Below the pieces are notes generated by a model, which did no database searches, had not been told where the DNA came from, and was given only the letters and a program-made list of their open reading frames with translations. The position numbers and the translations under genes are program-made. Of a stretch of DNA of 64,000 nucleotides, positions 39,628 through 48,919 are shown in pieces. Origin of the DNA: Pseudomonadota bacterium (GTDB lineage: Bacteria; Pseudomonadota; Gammaproteobacteria; Burkholderiales; SG8-39); the NCBI GenBank assembly GCA_021811085.1, contig JAJZPQ010000004.1, positions 62,001 to 126,000 of the forward strand. Direction: 5' to 3'. Position 1 is the first letter of the stretch, and each line of letters starts with the position of its first letter.

Positions 39628-41127
39628 TCAGGCTGCCTTGGCCGCCGCATCGCGCAGCGGCTTCAGTTCCAGGCGCAGCCCTATCGATTTCCACTCGTCG
39701 GCTTCATCGGCCAGTGCCGCCGCGCTCAAGGGCCGCTGCTCCTGCAGGTCTGCCGGCAGCAGCAGTCGAAAACCGCTGTCGGTCAGTTCGCAAGCAAGCC
39801 GCGGCAGATCGACATCGGTACGGCTGCGGCAGAACAGGCTTGCCAGGCGCAGGCAAAACACCAGATCCCAATCACCCGGCACCGGGCTCAGGTCCTGCAG
39901 CTTCGCCAGCTTGCCCCGGTGGGCGAGCACCAGGCGCGCCAGCTGCGACTGCTCCATGCGTGAGAATCCGGGCATGTCGGCATTCTCGATGATATAGGCC
40001 GAGTGCTTGTGGTAACCGTTGTGCGCGATGGAAATGCCGATCTCGTGCAGGGCAGCGCCCCAGGCGAGCGTCTGTTCTGCATGCGCATCGGCATCGGCAC
40101 CGCGCAAATGGCGATATAGTCTCCCCGCCAGCTCGGCCACGCGTTGCGCCTGCGCCGTATCGACGTGATAGCGGCGCCGGAACTGGCGCACCGTGACCTC
40201 GCGCATGTCGTGCTTGTGCACGCGGCCGAGCAAATCGTACAACACGCCCTGACGCAGCGCGGCGTCCGACACGCTCATGTGTTCGATGCCGAGTTCGGCA
40301 AATGCGGCGCACATGATGGCCAGGCCGCCAGGCAATATCGACGCGCGGTCCTCGCGCAAACCGGGCAGGACCAGGCGCTCGACCTCGCCCGCCTTGAGCA
40401 AGGCGCTCCTGAGCTTATCCAGGCCCAAAGCCGATATGCCGTGCTCGCTCCATTCGTTGGCTTCGATAATGGACGCAATCGAACGTGCGGTGCCCGATGA
40501 CGCGACCGCCTCGGTCCAGCCGTGCCGGGTGTACTGCTTGACGATGGTCTGCAGCTCGTTTCTGGCCGCAAGTTCGGCCTGCTTGAACGCGGACTTCTCG
40601 ATCCTGCCCTCGGGAAAATATTTCATGCTGAAGCTGACGCAGCCCATATACAGGCTGTCCATGAGCCCCGGCTCCACGCCGATGCCGATGATGAACTCGG
40701 TCGAACCGCCGCCGATATCCATCACCAGGCGCTTGTCACGGGTGAGCGGCAGGCTGTGCGCCACGCCGAGGTAAATCAGCCGCGCCTCCTCGCGCCCGGC
40801 GATGACCTCGATCGGGAATCCCAGCGCTTCCTTGGCCTCGGTCAGGAACTGGCGCGAATTCTTGGCCACGCGCAGCGTATTGGTGCCGACCACGCGCACC
40901 GCCTCCGCCGGAAAGCCGCGCAGGCGGTCGGAGAAACGCCGCAGCGCCTCGAGTGCGCGCACTTGGGTGGCGCGGTCGATGCGCTTGTCGCGCGTGAGCC
41001 CGGCACCCAGGCGCACCGGCTCGCGCAGGCCGTCGAGCAGATAGATCTGCTCTTCGACCACGCGCCCGATCTGCAAATGGAAGCTGTTGGAACCCAGGTC
41101 GACCGCGGCGAGCGTTTCGTAGTGCAT
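39628..41127 (-). CDS. ppx: Exopolyphosphatase
   Basis: Ppx removes terminal phosphates from polyphosphate; GppA in the same family hydrolyses pppGpp. The 499-residue product has the ASKHA motifs VDLGSNSFHLQIG and MDIGGGSTEFIIG and a C-terminal HD-type region with VLAHRGKLAKL. It is divergent from ppk1, so synthesis and breakdown of polyphosphate sit side by side. Confidence 0.94.
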   Translation of the reverse strand: MHYETLAAVDLGSNSFHLQIGRVVEEQIYLLDGLREPVRLGAGLTRDKRIDRATQVRALEALRRFSDRLRGFPAEAVRVVGTNTLRVAKNSRQFLTEAKEALGFPIEVIAGREEARLIYLGVAHSLPLTRDKRLVMDIGGGSTEFIIGIGVEPGLMDSLYMGCVSFSMKYFPEGRIEKSAFKQAELAARNELQTIVKQYTRHGWTEAVASSGTARSIASIIEANEWSEHGISALGLDKLRSALLKAGEVERLVLPGLREDRASILPGGLAIMCAAFAELGIEHMSVSDAALRQGVLYDLLGRVHKHDMREVTVRQFRRRYHVDTAQAQRVAELAGRLYRHLRGADADAHAEQTLAWGAALHEIGISIAHNGYHKHSAYIIENADMPGFSRMEQSQLARLVLAHRGKLAKLQDLSPVPGDWDLVFCLRLASLFCRSRTDVDLPRLACELTDSGFRLLLPADLQEQRPLSAAALADEADEWKSIGLRLELKPLRDAAAKAA

Positions 41128-41255
41128 GGCCGGATTACCTTAGCACTTGCATCATCGGCGCGCAACGCACCCCGCTGTGGAAACACAGGATCGTGGCAAC
41201 AATGTGTCTCCGCTTCCAATGCGGTAAGATTGTTGCAACATTCAAAGCGCAGGCT

Positions 41256-43343
41256 ATGTTAATCAAAAAGAAAGCCTCCCTGCTCCCAACGCAGGCGCTG
41301 TTCCTCAACCGGGAAATCGGCATCCTGGAGTTCAACCGCCGCGTGCTCGCCCAGGCCGAGGATGCGGACACGCCTTTGCTCGAGCGCCTGCGCTTTCTTT
41401 GCATCGTCAGCAGCAATCTGGACGAATTCTTCGAAATTCGCGTCGCCGAGCTCAAGGAAACGATCAGCGGCAATCTGTCCAGCGCCGGGCCGGACGGCAT
41501 GAATCCACGCGAGGTCTTCGCGACGGTCAGCCGCACCGCGCATGAACTGGTGGAGCGCCAGTACCGGCTGCTCAATGAGCAAATCCTGCCGGAGCTGGAA
41601 AAAGCCGGAGTGCGCTTCCTGCGCCGCAACGACCTCAACGACGCGCAGCGCGCCTGGATCCGGGATTATTTCTTCAACGAAATGATGCCGGTGCTCACGC
41701 CGATCGGCCTGGATCCGGCTCACCCTTTCCCCCGCGTGTTCAACAAGAGCCTGAATTTCGCCGTGGAGCTGGAGGGACGGGACGCCTTTGGCCGCGCCTC
41801 ACGCGCCGCCATCGTGCAGGCGCCGCGCATTCTGCCGCGCATGATCCGCCTGCCGCGCGAATTGCAGCATGCCAAGGAACAGGGCTTCGTCTTCCTCTCT
41901 TCGGTGCTGCACGAACACGCATCCGAGCTGTTTGCCGGCATGAGCGTGCGCGGCTGCTACCAGTTTCGCGTAACCCGCAACAGCGATCTGTTCGTCGACG
42001 AGGAGGAAGTGAAAAACCTGCGCACCGCGCTGCAGGGCGAACTGCCGCTGCGCAACCTCGGAGCGGCGGTGCGCCTGGAGGTCGCCGACAACTGCCCGCA
42101 GGCCATGGCCGAGTTCCTGCTGCAGCAGACCGAACTCGGCGCGGACGACCTGTACCAGGTCAACGGTCCGGTGAACCTGGTGCGCCTGATGCAGATTCCC
42201 GAGCTCGTGAACCGGCCCGATCTGCAGTTTGCGCCGTTCCGCCCGGGCCGCCCCGCGGCGCTGGCGAAGCGCAACGACGTATTTGCCGCAGTGCGCAAAG
42301 GCGACATATTGCTGCACCATCCGTTCCAGTCGTTCACGCCGGTGGTCAATTTCGTCCAGGAAGCGGCCAAGGATCCGCAGGTGGTCGCGATCAAGCAGAC
42401 CGTCTATCGCATCGGCACCGACTCGGCGATCATGGAAGCCTTGATCGAAGCCGCCGCCAGCGGCAAGGAAGTGACGGTCGTGGTGGAGCTGATGGCGCGC
42501 TTCGAGGAGGAAGCGAACATCAACTGGGCCGAGCGGCTGGAAGAAGTGGGCGCGCACGTGGTCTACGGCGTAGTCGCGCACAAGACCCATGCCAAGATGG
42601 CGCTGGTGGTGCGGCGCGAGGACGGCAAGCTGCGCCGCTACGTGCACCTGGGCACCGGCAATTACCACCCGCGCACCGCGCGCCTGTATACCGATTTCGG
42701 CCTGCTCACCTGCAATGCCGCCGTTTGCGCCGACGTCAACGAAGTGTTCAAGCAGCTCACCGGCCTGGGCAAGGCGGGTGCGCTGCACCATCTGTGGCAG
42801 GCGCCGTTCACCCTGCACGCAAACGTGATCGCCGCGATCAAGAACGAGACCCGCCTCGCCAAGGCGGGCAAGCCTGCGCGCATCATCGCCAAGATGAACG
42901 CGCTGCTCGAGCCGACCGTCATCGAAGCGCTATACGCGGCCTCGCAGGCCGGGGTGCGCGTCGACCTCGTGGTGCGCGGCGTATGTGCGCTGCGCCCGGG
43001 CGTACCCGGGCTGTCGGAGCGCATCCACGTGCGCTCCATCGTCGGCCGGTTTCTGGAACATACGCGCATTTTCTATTTCCATAACGGCGGCAAGGAGAAC
43101 GTGTATCTGTCCAGCGCCGACTGGATGGACCGCAACTTCTTCCGCCGCGTCGAGCTGTGCTTCCCGGTGCTCGACAAAAAGCTCAAGCAGCGCGTGGTCA
43201 AGGAGGGGCTCAAGCCCTATCTTAAAGACAACCGTCAGGCGTGGGACATGAACGCCGACGGCGCCTATAAGCGCAAGAATCCGCGCGGCACCCTGCCGCG
43301 CTCGGCGCAACTGACGCTGCTGGGCGAACTCGCGCGCGAGTAA
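41256..43343 (+). CDS. ppk1: Polyphosphate kinase 1
   Basis: Ppk1 makes polyphosphate from ATP. The 695-residue product has the N-terminal LNREIGILEFNRRVL and SSNLDEFFEIR, the catalytic His in VVAHKTHAKMALVVRRE (autophosphorylated) and GNYHPRTARLYTDFGLLT, then the second His region RFLEHTRIFYF. I use ATG 41256 (MLIKKKAS); an ATG at 41193 is also open but lies before a possible -10 (TAAGAT, 41225). Confidence 0.95.
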   Translation: MLIKKKASLLPTQALFLNREIGILEFNRRVLAQAEDADTPLLERLRFLCIVSSNLDEFFEIRVAELKETISGNLSSAGPDGMNPREVFATVSRTAHELVERQYRLLNEQILPELEKAGVRFLRRNDLNDAQRAWIRDYFFNEMMPVLTPIGLDPAHPFPRVFNKSLNFAVELEGRDAFGRASRAAIVQAPRILPRMIRLPRELQHAKEQGFVFLSSVLHEHASELFAGMSVRGCYQFRVTRNSDLFVDEEEVKNLRTALQGELPLRNLGAAVRLEVADNCPQAMAEFLLQQTELGADDLYQVNGPVNLVRLMQIPELVNRPDLQFAPFRPGRPAALAKRNDVFAAVRKGDILLHHPFQSFTPVVNFVQEAAKDPQVVAIKQTVYRIGTDSAIMEALIEAAASGKEVTVVVELMARFEEEANINWAERLEEVGAHVVYGVVAHKTHAKMALVVRREDGKLRRYVHLGTGNYHPRTARLYTDFGLLTCNAAVCADVNEVFKQLTGLGKAGALHHLWQAPFTLHANVIAAIKNETRLAKAGKPARIIAKMNALLEPTVIEALYAASQAGVRVDLVVRGVCALRPGVPGLSERIHVRSIVGRFLEHTRIFYFHNGGKENVYLSSADWMDRNFFRRVELCFPVLDKKLKQRVVKEGLKPYLKDNRQAWDMNADGAYKRKNPRGTLPRSAQLTLLGELARE

Positions 43344-43396
43344 TTTTCCGCAAATCCGGCCTAGCGGCGTTCTTTTCGCACAGCGCTTACGGCTCT

Positions 43397-43405
43397 TGTT
43401 ACAAT
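43397..43405 (+). promoter_or_regulatory. Extended -10 promoter of the PhoU-like/pit operon
   Basis: TGTTACAAT, identical to the yhbY extended -10. A start near 43412 gives a leader of about 77 nt. No Pho-box pattern was found here, so low-affinity phosphate uptake may be constitutive. Confidence 0.5.
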
Positions 43406-43488
43406 TCGGCTCCAACAAGGCGCAATTCCCCAAAAAACACGCCCAAGCCGCTAGAGCCGATTCCCCCTACTTTCCAGTCGAGGTCGCG

Positions 43489-44115
43489 ATGTTCAGCCGC
43501 TTCATGCCGCGCGAAGGAAAATTTTTTGAATTGTTCAACGAACACGCGGCACTGATCCTTGAGGGCAGCCACGAACTCGCCGCGCTCATGGCCAGCGGCG
43601 ATGATCTCGAACGCCGCGCCCACAAGGTCGAATCCATAGAAAAGCGCGGCGACAAGATCACCCGCAACACGATCGAGCTGCTGCACAAGACGTTCATCAC
43701 GCCGATCGACCGCGACGACATCCACCAGCTGATATCCGGAATGGACAACATCCTCGACTTGATCGAGGACTCGGCGCAACTCATGTTTCTGTACGACGTA
43801 CGTGTGCTGCCGCCGGATGCGAAGAAGCTCGCGGATATCTGCGTCGAATGCTGCGAGAAGGTGAAAAGCGCGGTGACGATGTTATCGAGCATGGACAAGG
43901 CCGACGCCATCATGGCGATCTGCCAGGACATCGATCGTCTCGAGTCCGAAGCCGATCACGTGATGCGCGCAGCCATGGGGCGTCTATTCCGCGACGAGCC
44001 CGATGTACGCGAACTGATCAAGCTGCGCACGGTGTACGAGCACCTGGAGACCGTGACCGACCACTGCGAGGACGTAGCCAACATCATCCAGGGCATCGTG
44101 ATCGAAAACGCCTGA
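43489..44115 (+). CDS. PhoU-like DUF47 protein
   Basis: A 208-residue helical protein of the DUF47/PhoU-like family, with acidic metal-binding helices (ALMASGDDLERRAHKVESIEKRGDKI and DIDRLESEADHVMRAAMGRLF). These are nearly always encoded before Pit phosphate transporters and are thought to regulate them. ATG 43489 (MFSRFMPREGKFFELF) is the family start. pit follows 31 nt later. True phoU is absent from the window. Confidence 0.9.
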   Translation: MFSRFMPREGKFFELFNEHAALILEGSHELAALMASGDDLERRAHKVESIEKRGDKITRNTIELLHKTFITPIDRDDIHQLISGMDNILDLIEDSAQLMFLYDVRVLPPDAKKLADICVECCEKVKSAVTMLSSMDKADAIMAICQDIDRLESEADHVMRAAMGRLFRDEPDVRELIKLRTVYEHLETVTDHCEDVANIIQGIVIENA

Positions 44116-44146
44116 GCACTGCTGCCAACAAGCGCGGTCCCTACAG

Positions 44147-45139
44147 ATGAGCCTGCACGAACTCGTGATTCTGATTGTGGTGGCGCTCGCGTTCGATTTC
44201 CTGAACGGATTTCACGACGCCGCCAATTCCATCGCCACCATCGTGTCGACGCGCGTGCTGCGCCCGCAATGGGCGGTCCTGTGGGCTGCGTTTTTCAATT
44301 TCGTCGCCTTCCTCTTCTTCGGTCTGATGGTCGCCGCCACCGTGGGCAAGGGTATCGTCGATCCAGCCATCGTCGATCACTATGTCGTGTTCGGCGCGCT
44401 CATCGGGGCGATCAGCTGGAACATCATCACCTGGTATTTCGGCATTCCATCGAGCTCTTCACACGCGCTGATCGGCGGGCTCGCCGGGGCCGCGGTAGCC
44501 AAGGGCGGGGTGGGGTCGCTGGTGGCGTCCGGCTTTCTTATGACGACAGCGGCCATCGTGCTTTCGCCGCTGCTCGGCCTGGTTCTCGGCGCGCTGCTGA
44601 TGCTCGCCGTATCGTGGATATTCTCAGGCACCACGCCGCGCCGGGTCGACCGCTGGTTTCGCCGGCTGCAGTTCGTATCGGCCTCGCTCTACAGCCTTGG
44701 GCACGGCGGCAACGACGCGCAAAAAACCATGGGCATCATCTGGATGCTGTTGATCGCTGCCGGCGTGACCGGTCCCAAGGACCCCCTGCCCTTCTGGGTG
44801 GTGATGGCCTGTCAGTCGGCAATGGCGCTGGGCACGATGTTCGGCGGCTGGCGCATTGTCAAGACCATGGGCCAGAAAATCACCAAGCTCAAGCCCGTCG
44901 GTGGCGCCTGCGCCGAAACGGGCGGAGCGATCACTTTGTTTCTCGCCACCTGGCTGGGCATACCCGTTTCCACCACGCACACGATTACCGGCGCCATCGT
45001 CGGTGTCGGCTCGGTGAACAAGTTCAATGCGGTGCGCTGGGGCGTCGCAGGCAACATCATCTGGGCCTGGATACTCACCATTCCCTGCTCCGCTTTCATC
45101 GCTGCCGTTGCCTGGTTCCTCGCGCAGCAATATCTATAA
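44147..45139 (+). CDS. pit: Low-affinity inorganic phosphate transporter Pit
   Basis: A 330-residue PiT-family carrier that imports metal-phosphate or cation-coupled phosphate. Both PiT signatures are visible: FDFLNGFHDAANSIATIVSTRVL near the N terminus and SLGHGGNDAQKTMGII in the second half, with about nine or ten helices. It forms a pair with the upstream DUF47 gene. Confidence 0.94.
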   Translation: MSLHELVILIVVALAFDFLNGFHDAANSIATIVSTRVLRPQWAVLWAAFFNFVAFLFFGLMVAATVGKGIVDPAIVDHYVVFGALIGAISWNIITWYFGIPSSSSHALIGGLAGAAVAKGGVGSLVASGFLMTTAAIVLSPLLGLVLGALLMLAVSWIFSGTTPRRVDRWFRRLQFVSASLYSLGHGGNDAQKTMGIIWMLLIAAGVTGPKDPLPFWVVMACQSAMALGTMFGGWRIVKTMGQKITKLKPVGGACAETGGAITLFLATWLGIPVSTTHTITGAIVGVGSVNKFNAVRWGVAGNIIWAWILTIPCSAFIAAVAWFLAQQYL

Positions 45140-45159
45140 ACGCAGGTCCCGCAGCAGTT

Positions 45160-45477
45160 CTAGCGCATGCCCTCTGGCGTGCGCTCCAGTTGCGCCAATT
45201 GCACCACGCTTTCTATCCACCTTTGGCGGCCGATACGCGCGCGCCACGTACTAATGCGCTTGGCGTCCAGCGCAAACCTTATCAATGGGTGCGCGAGTCT
45301 GTCGTGATTGACCGCGGGTGCATCAGCCGCGGGCGACGCCGTTCCCGCTGAGGTCCACTCGCACCGGGTCGTCGCGATGATAGCGGCCAGTGCTTGCGCC
45401 ATATCGATAGGCCGCGCCGACGGGTCGAGCCGGGCCAAGCGCTCGGGGGCCGGAATATCCATCTCTTGATCTATCAT
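45160..45477 (-). CDS. Small unknown protein A (MI[D/E]QE family, Pho-box promoter)
   Basis: A 105-residue soluble protein with no family I recognise. It begins MIDQEMDIPAPERL and has IDMAQALAAIIATTRCEW, then LAHPLIRFALDAKR. The pattern MI-x-QE ... P-x-D-x-AQ ... TR-xx-W-x-S-x-G ... AHPL ... DA is shared with the protein at 51404-51685. ATG 45477 follows a strong AGGAGG. The promoter region is nearly the same as that of the paralogue. It stands between pit (convergent) and the btaA-btaB-plcP operon. No signal peptide or membrane helix is visible. Confidence 0.8.
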   Translation of the reverse strand: MIDQEMDIPAPERLARLDPSARPIDMAQALAAIIATTRCEWTSAGTASPAADAPAVNHDRLAHPLIRFALDAKRISTWRARIGRQRWIESVVQLAQLERTPEGMR

Positions 45478-45544
45478 GATTGCTTCCTCCTGCATGTCAC
45501 GTTTTGCTCGAGACAGACCGACTCAGGTCCGCCGCACAGGATCC

Positions 45545-45588
45545 AAGATAGCTCGCGAAAATTACGCGGCGTTGACGAAAGTGTGAAT
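45545..45588 (-). promoter_or_regulatory. Triple Pho box and -10 of small protein A
   Basis: Minus strand: ATTCAC (45588-45583), CGTCAA (45577-45572) and CGTAAT (45566-45561), each 11 nt apart, then 10 nt, then TATCTT (45550-45545). The layout and much of the sequence are repeated at 51752-51795. Confidence 0.65.
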
Positions 45589-45648
45589 TGTTGCCGGCTC
45601 CGCGATGCATAGGTGACGCACGCTCGCTGAGTCTCTACGGGTGGTGTT

Positions 45649-46470
45649 TCAGCGCCGCTGCAGTGGCAGCACGCGCGCCAGTTGTGGCGATTCCAGCGCC
45701 GGCGTCTCCTGCCACAGTTCCTCTCCAGGTGCATCGCCCTCGCGCCAATGCACGAGTTCCATGCTCCCGTCCTGGTGCTCGACTATCGCCGTGCAGCTGT
45801 CGACCCAATCGCCGCAGTTGATATAGTTGATCCCGGCGATTTGTTTGATTGCTGCGCTGTGGATATGGCCGCAAATGACGCCGTCCAGGCCCAGCTGCCG
45901 CACATGGTGCGCTACTGACTCCTCGAATCCGTACACGAATTCCAGCGCACCTTTGACCTTGCGCTTGGCGTAGCCGGCAAGCGACCAATAGCCGCTCAGG
46001 CGCAATTTTCTGCGCACCCACGAAAGCAGGCCGTTCACGCGCAGCAACAGGCTGTAGGCAAAATCGCCCAGCAACGCCACCCAACGGTGATAGCGCGTGA
46101 TCTGATCGAATTCGTCTCCGTGCAGCAGCAGGTAGCGCCGGCCGTCCGCCGCTGTGTGGACCGCCTCGCGCAACACGCGGATGTCGCCGAATTCGCTGCC
46201 GGCATATTCGCGCAACGCCTCGTCGTGGTTCCCCGGCACCAGCACCACCTTCACCTCACGGCGCGCGCGCTTCAGCATTTTCTGCACGAAGGTATTGTGC
46301 AGTGGCGGCCAGTAGACGCCCCGCGCCAGCGACCAGAAATCGACTATGTCACCGAGCAGGTACACATGCTCGGCATCGTAGACGCGCAGAAATGCCAGCA
46401 GGCGCTCGGCCTGGCAGGCGCGCGTACCCAGGTGTATGTCGGAGAGGAAGATTGAGCGCACCCGGTGCAT
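45649..46470 (-). CDS. plcP: PlcP-like metallophosphoesterase (phospholipase C type)
   Basis: A 273-residue calcineurin-like phosphoesterase with FLSDIHLGT, LLGDIVDFWSL, VPGNHDEALR, LLHGDEFD and CGHIHSAAI. Sequence alone would suggest an LpxH-like UDP-diacylglucosamine hydrolase. However, it starts 2 nt after btaB in the btaA-btaB operon. In Sinorhizobium and marine bacteria such a protein, PlcP, cuts phospholipids to diacylglycerol under phosphate limitation and feeds BtaA. I therefore call it PlcP-like; the assignment rests on context. Confidence 0.8.
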   Translation of the reverse strand: MHRVRSIFLSDIHLGTRACQAERLLAFLRVYDAEHVYLLGDIVDFWSLARGVYWPPLHNTFVQKMLKRARREVKVVLVPGNHDEALREYAGSEFGDIRVLREAVHTAADGRRYLLLHGDEFDQITRYHRWVALLGDFAYSLLLRVNGLLSWVRRKLRLSGYWSLAGYAKRKVKGALEFVYGFEESVAHHVRQLGLDGVICGHIHSAAIKQIAGINYINCGDWVDSCTAIVEHQDGSMELVHWREGDAPGEELWQETPALESPQLARVLPLQRR

Positions 46471-46472
46471 GG

Positions 46473-47201
46473 CTAAACCGCAGGCTTGCGCCCAATATAG
46501 AGGAAATACGGAGTGCGCAATCCCGGCAGGTAAGGCACTGGTCCCCGGCGCTGCTCGCAGCACATGGGTTCGGTACGCTCCAGCAGATATGGCAGGTGCC
46601 GCGGGTCGAGGTGAACGCCGTCGTGCCTGAACCAGCGCGGCCAGAAACCGCGCACCAGCTTGTCCGGACGCTTGAAATCCTCGCGCGCAGCGCGCGGCGC
46701 GGCGTAAAAATCGACAGCGCCCAGCAGGCCGCCGGGGCGCAACATGCGTAGTGCGTTGTCCACCGCGGCGCGCCAGTCCGGAATCATGGTGAGCGCATAA
46801 GAGAAATACACGCAATCGACTGGCTGCGCTGGGCGGTAGGTTGTGGCATCGCCCTCTACCACTGCAGCCACTCCGGGCCAGCGCGCGCAGCGCCTGCGCG
46901 CCTGCTCCAGCAGCGCCGGGCACAAATCCACCACCTCGACCCGCGCGAACGAGGAGAGGCGTTCGCCGAAATACTCGAGATTGCGGGCGGTTCCGCCGCC
47001 GAGTTCGATCACTCTGCTACCCGGCGGCAGCGCGAGCCTGTGGATCAAATCCTCTCGGCCATGCAGCAGCCGCTCGCGAAACGCGTCGTAGTGCGCGGCC
47101 TGCGGTCCATAGAACGCTTGCAGGCGTTCGGCATGACTGCCATATGCCCTATGGCCGCGCGCAAGCTGCAACAAGGTACGCGCGTCGGCGAGCAAGCTCA
47201 C
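46473..47201 (-). CDS. btaB: Diacylglycerylhomoserine N-methyltransferase BtaB
   Basis: BtaB uses three SAM to methylate diacylglycerylhomoserine to the betaine lipid DGTS. The 242-residue product is a class I methyltransferase with VIELGGGTARNLEYFGE (SAM site, near residue 65), VVDLCPALLEQAR, FSYALTMIPDW and, later, LLGAVDFYAA. The start overlaps the btaA stop by 4 nt (ATGA), and plcP follows 2 nt after the stop. The adjacent btaA makes the identification firm. Confidence 0.9.
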   Translation of the reverse strand: MSLLADARTLLQLARGHRAYGSHAERLQAFYGPQAAHYDAFRERLLHGREDLIHRLALPPGSRVIELGGGTARNLEYFGERLSSFARVEVVDLCPALLEQARRRCARWPGVAAVVEGDATTYRPAQPVDCVYFSYALTMIPDWRAAVDNALRMLRPGGLLGAVDFYAAPRAAREDFKRPDKLVRGFWPRWFRHDGVHLDPRHLPYLLERTEPMCCEQRRGPVPYLPGLRTPYFLYIGRKPAV

Positions 47202-48400
47202 GCGCGCACGTCCGCGATATGGAAGCCGGCGTAGGTATGCACGCGATCGCGCGGCTGTAATGCAGCGGACAGACCCTCATGGAATCGGAGCAGATCGCGC
47301 AGCGCCCGGCCGTCGTGCAGACGCAGCCCGTCGAGATAGCGCGGCTCGCGCCGGGCACTGCGAAAGATGACCCGCGCGTCAGGCGTCGCATGCTCGCATA
47401 TGGCTTCCCACTCCTCGACCAACGCGTCGGGGTAGTAGCTGCTCATCCAGTCCATATGATCGAGCAGGACGAACCTGGAGATGCGCTCGCGCGTCCCGTG
47501 CAGGAATTCGGTGACCGTGCAGGTGTGGAGTGCGATGCGCTCGGCCAGTCCACCTTTGAGCGCGGCGAAGTTTTCCGGGCGCAGGTATTCGGGACAGCAA
47601 TCAGCACTATAGCGGCCGCGCAGGTATAGAGTCCAGAAATAATTCGTCCATAGCGGCAGTTCGCGCAATACGTAATCGACCGATTCCCGCACGAACCCGG
47701 CCACACCGCCCTCGTGCTGGCGCTGCACTTCCTTTGTCTGCGGATGCGGCACCCCGAGCATGCTCATGGTGAGCTGCCGGGACAGTGCCCAGTTCACAGC
47801 ACCTCGCCACAGTTGCGGCCGAACCAGCCGCTCGTAGACCCGCCGCTGCTCCGGCAGCGAGCGCACTTCGAGCAAGGTATCGACTGCGGCGCGCAAGGCG
47901 GGCCGCAGCCTCAGGTAAGCGCGAAAGCCGCGCGCGACCAAACCGGACAATCCATGGTAGTAGAAACTGTCGGCGGGATCGGTTTCGCAGAACCAGTGCC
48001 CATGCCGATCCCAATAGTCCCGCGCAAACGGCGACAAGTGCCGGCGCAACGCCCCGCGGTAGACCGTTTCGAATCGGGGATGGCGGCCCGCGCCGAACAC
48101 GGCAAAGAAATCCTCGAATTCGAGACAGCGGACGCCGGCGAGCTTCAGTTCCAGCAGCGCGATCTGGCGCGGATTGGCATCCACTGCGTGTATGCAGGCT
48201 GGCGCGACGAGCGCGTAGTCGAGGACATTGCAGCCGGCGCTGGCGATCACCAGCATGCGGTCCTGCGGCCCCAGCCCGAGCGCGACACGGTCCAGGGCAG
48301 GATCTTCCCAGCAGCTGTTGTACACCAGCGAGCGCGAGTAGATGGCGTCGAAAAGCTTCTGATCGAGCCTGTCGATCAGTGACTGCGCCTGCTTTGCCAA
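47198..48400 (-). CDS. btaA: SAM:diacylglycerol 3-amino-3-carboxypropyltransferase BtaA
   Basis: BtaA moves the aminocarboxypropyl group of SAM to diacylglycerol, the first step to the phosphorus-free lipid DGTS. The 400-residue product has LVYNSCWEDPALDR near the start, the SAM motif MLVIASAGCNVLDYAL, HAVDANPRQIALLELKL and, near the end, LDHMDWMSSYYPDALVEEW, all typical of the family. It leads the operon btaA-btaB-plcP, and a Pho-box-like element lies 59-75 nt upstream of its ATG. Confidence 0.92.
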   Translation of the reverse strand: MAKQAQSLIDRLDQKLFDAIYSRSLVYNSCWEDPALDRVALGLGPQDRMLVIASAGCNVLDYALVAPACIHAVDANPRQIALLELKLAGVRCLEFEDFFAVFGAGRHPRFETVYRGALRRHLSPFARDYWDRHGHWFCETDPADSFYYHGLSGLVARGFRAYLRLRPALRAAVDTLLEVRSLPEQRRVYERLVRPQLWRGAVNWALSRQLTMSMLGVPHPQTKEVQRQHEGGVAGFVRESVDYVLRELPLWTNYFWTLYLRGRYSADCCPEYLRPENFAALKGGLAERIALHTCTVTEFLHGTRERISRFVLLDHMDWMSSYYPDALVEEWEAICEHATPDARVIFRSARREPRYLDGLRLHDGRALRDLLRFHEGLSAALQPRDRVHTYAGFHIADVRA

Positions 48401-48442
48401 GTTGCGTTCATCCTTCGTAGCCGAGCGATAGAACTCGGCGCG

Positions 48443-48475
48443 AGGTTAACGCAGACGCATTACAGGAGCATGAAT
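48443..48475 (-). promoter_or_regulatory. Pho box of the btaA-btaB-plcP operon
   Basis: Minus strand: ATTCAT (48475-48470), 5 nt, TGTAAT (48464-48459), 10 nt, then a weak -10 TAACCT (48448-48443). The same two units occur before the phosphodiesterase at 57369. Confidence 0.55.
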
Positions 48476-48523
48476 TCTGTGCAGAGGATCAGACGATGCG
48501 CACGCCGCTAGCGCCAAGACCAG

Positions 48524-48769
48524 CTAGCGCTCGACTTGGTCTATAGCCTTGCGGCATTGCGCAGCGATGCGGCGATACGCGGTCTCGCGCTTCTTGCGCG
48601 ATGCATATTGCGGGATCTCCTCCAGCTTTTTGATGGTGTGCTTGCACGCCAGCAGCAAGTGCTTGGCGCCGGCAACCAGTTTTGGATTTCGTCTAATGGC
48701 GGAAATGTCTTTGCGCGAAAGGATCTGCAACACCTTGTGCTGCGCGCCTGTGACCTTCAGGTTCTTCAT
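48524..48769 (-). CDS. Small basic protein of unknown function (Pho-box upstream)
   Basis: An 81-residue, strongly basic and helical protein: MKNLKVTGAQHKVLQILSRK, then ISAIRRNPKLVAGAKHLLL and KKRETAYRRIAAQC. I do not recognise a family. ATG 48769 follows AGGAGGG. It lies 123 nt upstream of btaA on the same strand and has its own Pho box, the one closest to consensus in the window. Charge and size would allow nucleic acid or polyphosphate binding, but that is speculation. Confidence 0.75.
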   Translation of the reverse strand: MKNLKVTGAQHKVLQILSRKDISAIRRNPKLVAGAKHLLLACKHTIKKLEEIPQYASRKKRETAYRRIAAQCRKAIDQVER

Positions 48770-48919
48770 CGGCCCTCCTTTTGTCTTATTGACGGCTGCA
48801 CGCCTGATTACCCACAAATTCTGTGGATATCCCTGTGCACATCGCCGTCAGGGGCGCGCAAGCGTCCAATTCATAAGCGTTTTTTGAATCCGCCCAAATA
48901 ATAATCTGACACGAGTTGT

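Noticed and set aside
41209-41230. Possible Pho box upstream of ppk1
   Set aside because: No 6-nt unit at the right distance from the TAAGAT -10; polyphosphate genes here show no Pho pattern I can support.
48811-48836. DnaA-box-like TGTGGATAT near CCCACAAAT
   Set aside because: A single imperfect box, with no cluster, AT-rich unwinding region or dnaA/dnaN nearby, so not an origin.
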